Assembly: GCA_026396845.1 (NCBI GenBank)
Contig: JAPLWC010000019.1
Location: 1-23,061 of the forward strand
Reading direction: 5' to 3'
DNA length: 23,061 nt
From: Candidatus Gottesmanbacteria bacterium
GTDB taxonomy: Bacteria > Patescibacteriota > Microgenomatia > UBA10105 > UBA927
Positions 18,756 through 23,061 of this stretch are shown piece by piece. Within the stretch, counting starts at the first letter, position 1. Every line of letters starts with the position of its first letter. The translations under genes and the position numbers were made by a program. The notes below the pieces were generated by a model. The model was not told where the DNA came from, did no database searches, and was given only the letters and a program-made list of their open reading frames with translations.

Positions 18756-20333
18756 ATGTTTACTAGTATGAATTCACTGAAAGAAATACTTGCAAAAAAC
18801 CAGGAAGGTATTCTTATCTGCATCCTCGTTGTCGTAACACTATTTTTCAGGCTTTATAAACTCAGTTCCATACCCTTTGGTTTGAATAATGATACGTCTT
18901 GGGACGCGACAGCCGCAGTCGATATGTTACGTGGAAATCTTTCTCCGTACCTGCCGTATGCTGCCGAAGGATGGCGCGGAGAACCGATTATCCGATTACC
19001 TGCAGCCCTTTTTACGCTCATTCTTGGACGAAATCCTATGACTGTTCGGCTCGCATCCGACATGTTCGGAATTGCAACGATTATTCCGTTATATCTGTTG
19101 CTACGATTACTTTTTAATAAGAAAATTGCTTGGGTTTCTTCGTTCTTTGTTGCCATATCCGGCTGGCATATTACCTTCAGTAAAGTTGGGTGGCAGGCAA
19201 TAGCGGTGCCATGTTTTTCAACGCTTACATTTTATTATTTCTTTAAAGGAATACGTTCAAACAATATTAAAAACTATATCCTGAGCGGAATCTTTCTTTC
19301 CGGTTCTTTGTATACGTATATTGCGGCACGAATATTGCCTCTATTTATTCTATGCTTATGCATCCATGTAATCATTGTCCACTCCAAACAGTTTACCCAT
19401 TACATACGTTCTTTAAGCGTGCTTATCGGAACATTTATTATCACATCTTTGCCAATAATCTATTATGCGTTTAATAACTGGCCAAATTACGTAAGCAGAG
19501 CAAGCTATTTAAACATTTGGACTCCGATGGAACATCAAAAAACACTAACTCCGCTCTTTCAAAATATACAAACTGCGCTTCTTTTATTCACCCATAACGC
19601 CAACGGAAACGATTTCTTTATTTCTGAACCGCTTCTGGACCAGCCTGCCCGTCTGCTCTTCCCTCTCGGAGTGGCGATAGCTCTCTGGTATTTCCTGAAA
19701 GAAAAAAAGAAAGCGTATGGGTTTATGCTATCGTGGTTTATTTTTGCCCTCATACCCGGAATAGTATCAACTCCAAATGGTAATAGAGCTATTGGGACAA
19801 TTCCTTCCGTATATTTTTTCAGCGCAATCGGATTAGTATGGGTTATTTCACTAATTACACACTTTTTCCGGGGATCGGTACAAAAAATACTCTCCGTGAG
19901 TATTCTCTCCCTCGTTCTTTTGTATGGAACTATCGTTACATACCAGATATACCTTGGACCAATGAGACGGGAATTGCCCGGATTATACCCGAAAACATAT
20001 ATCACGATACCAAATCTAAAACCATTCATCGCAACCCACGATATCTATGTCACGGATAATTACCCGCGAGAGTTATTAACGTATTTCCTCTATACAAACG
20101 GTGATCCGTTTTATAAAAACTATGTCTGGATGGAACATAATAGGGAGATGTTATCTGTTTCACCACATACGAATAGAGGGCTTGTATTTGTTATGTGGGA
20201 TATACCGGATAACCAGCCTATTACAGATGAATTACGTATGAAATATCCATCGGCTACGGAACAGCATATTCCTTATATAAACGATCACATATCAAGACCG
20301 GCAAGTATTTTGCTTATTGTCCCCCCAAGATAA
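18756..20333 (+). CDS. GT39-family membrane glycosyltransferase
   Basis: A 525-residue paralogue of the previous protein type. After helix 1 (about residues 18-36) comes IPFGLNNDTSWDATAAVDML with Asp46 and Asp50 in the catalytic loop, then RLPAALFTLILGRNPMTVRLASDMFG. SGWHITFSKVGWQA corresponds to the SPWHxxxSR block. Ten or so helices and a soluble tail (about residues 410-525, with YVTDNYPRELLTYFLY) follow. Expected to transfer a sugar from a polyprenyl carrier outside the cell. The in-frame frame extends to a TTG at 18744; ATG 18756 is preferred, with ATG 18768 also possible. No ribosome-binding site is clear. It is separated from the previous stop by 14 bp and precedes the broken copy at 20335. 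Confidence 0.88.
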   Translation: MFTSMNSLKEILAKNQEGILICILVVVTLFFRLYKLSSIPFGLNNDTSWDATAAVDMLRGNLSPYLPYAAEGWRGEPIIRLPAALFTLILGRNPMTVRLASDMFGIATIIPLYLLLRLLFNKKIAWVSSFFVAISGWHITFSKVGWQAIAVPCFSTLTFYYFFKGIRSNNIKNYILSGIFLSGSLYTYIAARILPLFILCLCIHVIIVHSKQFTHYIRSLSVLIGTFIITSLPIIYYAFNNWPNYVSRASYLNIWTPMEHQKTLTPLFQNIQTALLLFTHNANGNDFFISEPLLDQPARLLFPLGVAIALWYFLKEKKKAYGFMLSWFIFALIPGIVSTPNGNRAIGTIPSVYFFSAIGLVWVISLITHFFRGSVQKILSVSILSLVLLYGTIVTYQIYLGPMRRELPGLYPKTYITIPNLKPFIATHDIYVTDNYPRELLTYFLYTNGDPFYKNYVWMEHNREMLSVSPHTNRGLVFVMWDIPDNQPITDELRMKYPSATEQHIPYINDHISRPASILLIVPPR

Positions 20334-20334
20334 G

Positions 20335-20624
20335 ATGAAAAAATACTGGATAGCGTTGGTATTAACGGTTGTTATTTCTGCTTTGAGCATTGGGGCATCT
20401 TGGCCGCCTTATTTTCCGTATTAGGATTGTTTCTGTTACCTCACTATTTCTACCATGCGCATCTAATAACTCTTGATTTCGCCATGAGTATATTTTGGTT
20501 TCTAACTATTGTGGTGCTTACATCCACACATCTTAAGCACAAACTCAAGTTAATCTTTCTTTCCATTTTCCTTGCCGCCAGCGTACTTACTAAATTTTCC
20601 GGAATGTTTCTTATTGAGGCGTAA
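20335..20624 (+). pseudogene. Decayed GT39-family glycosyltransferase remnant
   Basis: An ATG at 20335, 1 bp after the previous stop, starts MKKYWIALVLTVVISALSIG, a plausible first helix, but stops after about 29 codons. In another frame from about 20388 the sequence reads LAALFSVLGLFLLPHYF, then FYHAHLITLDFAMSIFWFLTI and LAASVLTKFSGMFL, which match the internal helices 3-5 of GT39/PMT enzymes (H-x-H-L-x-T-L-D and L-T-K-x-S-G). The catalytic first loop is missing and the frame ends at 20624. Thus the gene has lost its first loop, is frameshifted and is truncated at the 3' end. It is followed by a repeat-rich spacer that probably marks the breakpoint. Confidence 0.75.
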
Positions 20625-20650
20625 AAAATGCACGGAGTTGTGTCCTCAAA

Positions 20651-20757
20651 GGGAGATTGACAGGTACGTAAAAGCCGCTCTCGACTTTTGCTCTCTAAGG
20701 GAGATTGACAGAAACGTAAAATCGCGTGTGGTAATACCCTGTAAGGGAGATTGACAG
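20651..20757. repeat. Three copies of GGGAGATTGACAG with 46-48 bp period
   Basis: Exact copies at 20651-20663, 20699-20711 and 20745-20757. The first two also share ACGTAAAA shortly after, and an AA precedes each copy. The intervening segments differ. The spacing recalls a degenerate CRISPR or a set of regulatory sites, but repeats this short with a 46-48 bp period and no cas genes do not make a CRISPR call safe. Confidence 0.8.
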
Positions 20758-20826
20758 CCTGCCCAACTATCAATCCCCCATTACAACGCACCACTCAACA
20801 CGCGATTACGTTTCAAGCCTGCTTTA

Positions 20827-20857
20827 CCCCGTAAATCGCCTTGCGATTTTTACGGGG
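20827..20857. repeat. 31-bp inverted repeat (CCCCGTAAA ... TTTACGGGG)
   Basis: Left arm CCCCGTAAATCGC and right arm GCGATTTTTACGGGG pair around CTT with two unpaired bases. It could form a strong hairpin in RNA of either strand. No T-run follows, so its role as terminator is doubtful. Confidence 0.75.
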
Positions 20858-20889
20858 CCAACGATCAATCTTTACCGTGCATACGTGAT

Positions 20890-20919
20890 CTCGCGAGGCG
20901 AGGATGTAAACCTCGCGAG
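20890..20919. repeat. 30-bp inverted repeat (CTCGCGAGG ... CCTCGCGAG)
   Basis: Perfect 9-bp arms CTCGCGAGG (20890-20898) and CCTCGCGAG (20911-20919) around a 12-nt loop. It lies 33 bp from the previous inverted repeat in the same gene-free region. Not followed by a T-run. Confidence 0.75.
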
Positions 20920-21071
20920 CAAGTAAACATTATGCATGGCCCCATTCTAAAGTACAACTCAACGCATGATTATATTCTACACTTTTCTTGCTCAGAAATT
21001 CACCTTTAGCCCGACTCATCGCGATTGTATATCGGAATTTTTCAGAAGTCAAATACTATATCACAGAAGAA

Positions 21072-21386
21072 TTATTTCTTCACCCATTTTTCCAGTAGTT
21101 TATAGACAACAAGTCCAAAATACGGCATGACAAGACCAAACCCACACTCCTCAATTGGCATGTAACCTAAGCGGGGTCCTAATAAGTACTGTCGTCCGAA
21201 CGACCAATGCCCCCGCCAGATTGCGTATTGATCCCACACAATCCCCACAAATAGAATAATTCCGAAAAACAGAAATATATGAAGCGGTGAGCGGAAGAAC
21301 GAGCGGAATATCGCAAGATGAAATCCGTGATGAAGTAATAATGTGATAATAAATACTGACAGAAGAATTAGGAAATATTCAGGCAT
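21072..21386 (-). CDS. Single lycopene-cyclase-domain membrane protein
   Basis: A 104-residue protein with three membrane helices (about 3-20, 34-52 and 80-97). The segment WDQYAIWRGHWSFGRQYLLG (51-70) followed by PRLGYMPIEECGFGLVMPYF (71-90) carries the hallmarks of the CrtYc/CrtYd lycopene cyclase domain: a W-D at the end of helix 2, R-G-x-W-x-F, and the P-x-E-E motif (77-80) thought to be catalytic. In actinobacteria and archaea two such domains act together to cyclise lycopene ends; here only one domain is present and no carotenoid gene is nearby. It may act as a homodimer, or work on another polyprenyl substrate. It has its own predicted promoter 8 nt before the ATG and is on the opposite strand to the glycosyltransferases, so it is likely an independent unit. 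Confidence 0.85.
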   Translation of the reverse strand: MPEYFLILLSVFIITLLLHHGFHLAIFRSFFRSPLHIFLFFGIILFVGIVWDQYAIWRGHWSFGRQYLLGPRLGYMPIEECGFGLVMPYFGLVVYKLLEKWVKK

Positions 21387-21394
21387 GTATCTCT

Positions 21395-21403
21395 ATGATA
21401 ACA
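21395..21403 (-). promoter_or_regulatory. Extended -10 promoter (TGTTATCAT) of the lycopene-cyclase-like gene
   Basis: TG-T-TATCAT on the minus strand ends 8 nt before the ATG at 21386, giving a predicted leader of about 2 nt. No -35 hexamer is clear. Confidence 0.6.
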
Positions 21404-21474
21404 CGCATAAAAATGAAATATCAAATAATCCCGACCGAACGGGCTAAATAAAAAATTCAGCTTCACTTTTTTAT

Positions 21475-21503
21475 TTGACAAGCACTATAACTCTCTGTAT
21501 CGT
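21475..21503 (+). promoter_or_regulatory. Predicted promoter of a small RNA (TTGACA, 17 bp, TATCGT)
   Basis: A perfect -35 hexamer TTGACA (21475-21480) and TATCGT (21498-21503, 4 of 6 to consensus) with the ideal 17-bp spacing. It predicts a start near 21510, directly before two stable hairpins and a T8 tract. TTGACAA and TTGTCAA (21503-21509) are also an inverted pair and could be an operator. Confidence 0.5.
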
Positions 21504-21509
21504 TGTCAA

Positions 21510-21605
21510 CTAGGTATTATTCTTTTGCCCAAAAAATAATACCAACACTAAAAGGCATTACTACTCGTAGCCTAACCATGTCTAGCGGTAGTGATGCTTT
21601 TTTTT
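21510..21605 (+). ncRNA. Candidate small RNA of about 96 nt
   Basis: Between the predicted promoter and the terminator there is no open frame of note, but two hairpins: GGTATTATT (21513-21521) with AATAATACC (21535-21543), nine perfect pairs and a 13-nt loop with TTTTGCCCAAAA, and the terminator hairpin at 21555-21597. The nearest plus-strand gene is about 375 nt away, so it is unlikely to be a leader or riboswitch of that gene. No known RNA family is recognised. The call rests only on promoter, structure and terminator. Confidence 0.45.
21555..21605 (+). terminator. Strong intrinsic terminator with T8 tract
   Basis: GCATTACTAC (21555-21564) pairs with GTAGTGATGC (21588-21597) in nine Watson-Crick pairs plus one G-T, and the stem continues inward with CG and TAG against CTA and CG around an 11-nt loop. 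Eight T residues follow (21598-21605). On the minus strand the same hairpin is followed by CTTTTAG, so it may also end transcription of the small gene at 21609. Confidence 0.85.
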
Positions 21606-21608
21606 CCG

Positions 21609-21809
21609 TTAGAGCGTAAACACCGGAATACTTAATCCTTTATCCTTTAGTTTCTGAAACTGCTCCTTCACCTCTGCCTCAAAACATTTCCGCTCCAGTG
21701 CAATCGGTGATTGACGCTCTGTTTTACCACCTAATCCTAAACGCGCAAGAAGTAATTTCATCTTCATACTGCTATTCAAACACGCCGACACCTCCTTGTC
21801 AAGTCCCAT
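21609..21809 (-). CDS. Small hypothetical protein (conserved-looking C-terminus)
   Basis: Up to 66 residues, predicted soluble, with a basic amphipathic helix (KMKLLLARLGLGG) and an acidic/basic helix (ERKCFEAEVKEQFQKLKDKG) that could be a coiled coil, ending LSIPVFTL. No family is recognised. An unusually good ribosome-binding site, AGGAGG, lies inside the frame near 21792; this argues that translation starts downstream of it, perhaps at a TTG codon (21779), giving a protein of 56 residues that starts NSSMKMK. An ATG at 21767 is another option. The stop lies just before the terminator at 21555-21605, which would serve it on this strand. Its position next to the small RNA candidate is worth noting. 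Confidence 0.55.
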   Translation of the reverse strand: MGLDKEVSACLNSSMKMKLLLARLGLGGKTERQSPIALERKCFEAEVKEQFQKLKDKGLSIPVFTL

Positions 21810-21928
21810 AGGTTTTTTACATATGGAAATATCGATAACTTATAGTTTTATTTACATGAAATAGCACATAGCATCGCTCTATAATTTTTCCCGAAAATAA
21901 TTGTGGATAAGTTGGGGATGCTGAAAGG

Positions 21929-21957
21929 CTGGCAAAGTAGATCTATTTAACTATAAT
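21929..21957 (+). promoter_or_regulatory. Predicted sigma-70-type promoter of the secreted-protein gene
   Basis: CTGGCA (21929-21934, 4 of 6 to consensus) is 17 bp from a perfect TATAAT (21952-21957). Predicted start near 21964, 17 nt before the ATG. A second TATAAT at 21880-21885 lacks a -35 partner. Confidence 0.6.
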
Positions 21958-21980
21958 GTATTAGTAGGGAATTTTGGAAA

Positions 21981-23061
21981 ATGATTAATATGATCAATAA
22001 AAATTTTTATTTAGTCTCACTATTTACAGTATTCTTTTCCCTTTCCTGTTTCTATCATCCCGTCCTGGCAGCCAATACATACTCTTTTCAGGTTCTGGTT
22101 GATATAAATCAAATATATCCATATGAAGCTGAACAGGCCACAAAATTCGCAGCCGACGGTGTGTGGACTATCCCCTTAAACAGTTCCGGGGTAAATTGGA
22201 GCACAACGTTTAATGCTCTCAATGCCAACAGGTGGATAGTCTCCGAAGATAATCCTGGTTCTACCAGTCAGGTAGACTATGTCTCGAGCATCATCGGTAG
22301 AATGGTTGACGGTGCCATGTTCTACTATGAAGAATATGATAATCAAATCTTATCCGACACAGACATTGAGGCGCGCGCTTCACATGTTGTTCCTGGTTTC
22401 GGGCCGCTCGGGAATAGAATAATTGTGTTGGCGCGAAACTATACCAACCTTATTGACCAACTTAACCATGCAGTCAATAATCCTCATGTTGCCGGCGCAG
22501 CGTTCGAGTTTAATCCCGGTTATGACCTTCGCCCTTATCGGTTCGACATTGGATGTAAATACATCTTAAACCTAGGGAAAAAATGTTATCTCCTCATGCC
22601 GCCAGACCCACCACCATCAAATTATCTGGAAAGTATCCAAAATGCTACTGATTTCTTTACTCAAGCAGGTCTATTGGACAATCCAAACGTATACTTTGTG
22701 CTACCCGTTTATGTGCGCGAGAGTACAAATGTTCATTTTCTAAGTACCACTGAAAATGACCCTAACAGTATCGAGTCGGTAGTCAAATGGCTAAACGCAT
22801 ACCGCAATTATTCTCCTACTCCCACCCTCACCCCAACCCCAACTCCAACTCCTACACCAACCCCTACTCCTATCCCTCCCCGCCCTAGTCTCTGCAGCTC
22901 TTCAACCATTTCCTCTTCGACAATCTCTTTTTCTACCCCCCTGACAGTAACCATGACCGCCAATAAACCACTCACAACCTTTTCGTTGGCCTTTTACAAT
23001 CTGGATAATCTCACCAAACCAATCTTTTTTGAGGCAGGAAAACACTTTATTATTTCAAAAG
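21981..23061 (+). CDS. Secreted protein with Pro-Thr linker (3' end outside window)
   Basis: An open frame of 360 codons runs to the right edge without a stop. Residues 1-32 are a signal peptide: short basic start, a hydrophobic stretch (FYLVSLFTVFFSLSCF) and a likely cleavage after VLAA. The mature part opens TYSFQVLVDINQIYPYEAEQ and runs for about 240 residues, with YYEEYDNQ, GAAFEFNPGYDLR, YILNLGKKCYLLMP and VYFVLPVYV. These acidic and hydrophobic strands suggest a TIM-barrel-like glycoside hydrolase or similar fold, but no family is recognised. Residues about 278-298 are a Pro-Thr repeat linker, then a second domain begins (SLCSSSTISSS, then PLTVTMTANKPL). The layout of signal, catalytic-like domain, PT linker and surface domain is typical of exported wall-associated proteins. 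The ATG at 21981 is used; GGGA at 21968 is a weak ribosome-binding site. Confidence 0.75.
   Translation, partial: MINMINKNFYLVSLFTVFFSLSCFYHPVLAANTYSFQVLVDINQIYPYEAEQATKFAADGVWTIPLNSSGVNWSTTFNALNANRWIVSEDNPGSTSQVDYVSSIIGRMVDGAMFYYEEYDNQILSDTDIEARASHVVPGFGPLGNRIIVLARNYTNLIDQLNHAVNNPHVAGAAFEFNPGYDLRPYRFDIGCKYILNLGKKCYLLMPPDPPPSNYLESIQNATDFFTQAGLLDNPNVYFVLPVYVRESTNVHFLSTTENDPNSIESVVKWLNAYRNYSPTPTLTPTPTPTPTPTPTPIPPRPSLCSSSTISSSTISFSTPLTVTMTANKPLTTFSLAFYNLDNLTKPIFFEAGKHFIISK
22815..22876 (+). repeat. Pro-Thr coding low-complexity tract
   Basis: A C- and A-rich tract of CCAACN/CCTACN units encodes a series of Pro-Thr dipeptides (PTPTPTP). Such linkers are flexible and often glycosylated in exported proteins. 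It fits the many glycosyltransferases in the window but is not evidence of modification. Confidence 0.85.

Larger units (their letters stand above)
20625..21071. other. 447-bp gene-free stretch with repeats
   Basis: No convincing coding frame is present on either strand. It contains three copies of a 13-bp repeat (20651-20757), two large inverted repeats (20827-20857 and 20890-20919), and a weakly repeated segment with CTCAACACGCGATTA (near 20793) echoed by CTCAACGCATGATTA (near 20956). It looks like the debris of a rearrangement downstream of the broken GT39 gene. No promoter can be assigned with confidence. Confidence 0.6.

Noticed and set aside
19559..20029. 156-codon frame antisense to the GT39 gene
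   Set aside because: No motif or start signal; fully inside a clear glycosyltransferase gene on the other strand.
20635..20760. CRISPR array
   Set aside because: The repeat is only 13 bp exact (about 25 bp loosely), the period is 46-48 bp, there are only three copies, and no cas gene is present. Kept only as a spaced repeat.
20450..20794. 114-codon minus-strand frame with repeated CQSP motif
   Set aside because: The motif arises from the 13-bp DNA repeats; the frame crosses the pseudogene antisense and has no protein-like features.

Overview
The window looks like a stretch of chromosome from an ultra-small Candidate Phyla Radiation (Patescibacteria) bacterium, most likely of the Microgenomates type. 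This is inferred from the mix of genes: many unrelated-looking polytopic GT-C-type membrane proteins, a YYY/DUF2298 protein, a rho gene with a long disordered N-terminus, tRNA genes without an encoded CCA, very short gene spacing, few Shine-Dalgarno sites, and short repeats scattered inside coding sequence. No ribosomal RNA or marker gene is present to fix the lineage.

Layout. 1-1338 (+): the end of a family 2 glycosyltransferase overlapping a DegT/StrS-type sugar aminotransferase. 1339-3679 (-): a large membrane protein and a small SAM methyltransferase, each starting inside one copy of an identical 39-bp repeat. 3732-8710 (+): a single-pass surface protein, a GT-C membrane protein fused to an NPCBM carbohydrate-binding domain, a PTPS-related membrane protein broken by a frameshift, a small basic membrane protein, then an intrinsic terminator. 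8771-14136 (-): two tRNA-Ala genes, a LysM/M23 cell-wall hydrolase, Rho, and the DUF2298 protein. 14258-20624 (+): an FAD-dependent oxidoreductase of the amine-oxidase/protoporphyrinogen-oxidase type, three GT-C/GT39-like membrane proteins and a decayed GT39 remnant. 20625-21071: a gene-free, repeat-bearing stretch. 21072-21809: a one-domain lycopene-cyclase-like protein (-), a likely small RNA (+) with a strong terminator, and a small unknown gene (-). 21981-end (+): the start of a secreted protein with a Pro-Thr linker.

How the genes fit together. Most of the window appears devoted to cell-surface polysaccharide or glycoprotein assembly: a sugar-modifying aminotransferase, a cytoplasmic GT2, and several GT-C enzymes that would use lipid-linked sugars on the outer face of the membrane. 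The M23/LysM protein and the secreted Pro-Thr protein also act at the surface. Rho and the tRNAs are housekeeping genes within the same block.

Most striking observations. (1) Several families of short repeats lie in open frame inside genes: a 7-bp repeat that spells the same heptapeptide in all three frames, a 9-bp repeat, and GC-rich palindromes that are related between genes; some are joined into composite elements. They seem absent from the AT-richer genes at 15518-20333 and from the methyltransferase, which hints at later acquisition of those genes. (2) A -10 box sits 6-9 nt before the ATG at several gene starts, which predicts leaderless or nearly leaderless mRNAs. (3) The methyltransferase is bracketed by a duplicated promoter-and-start module. 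(4) There is a candidate small RNA of about 96 nt at 21510-21605.
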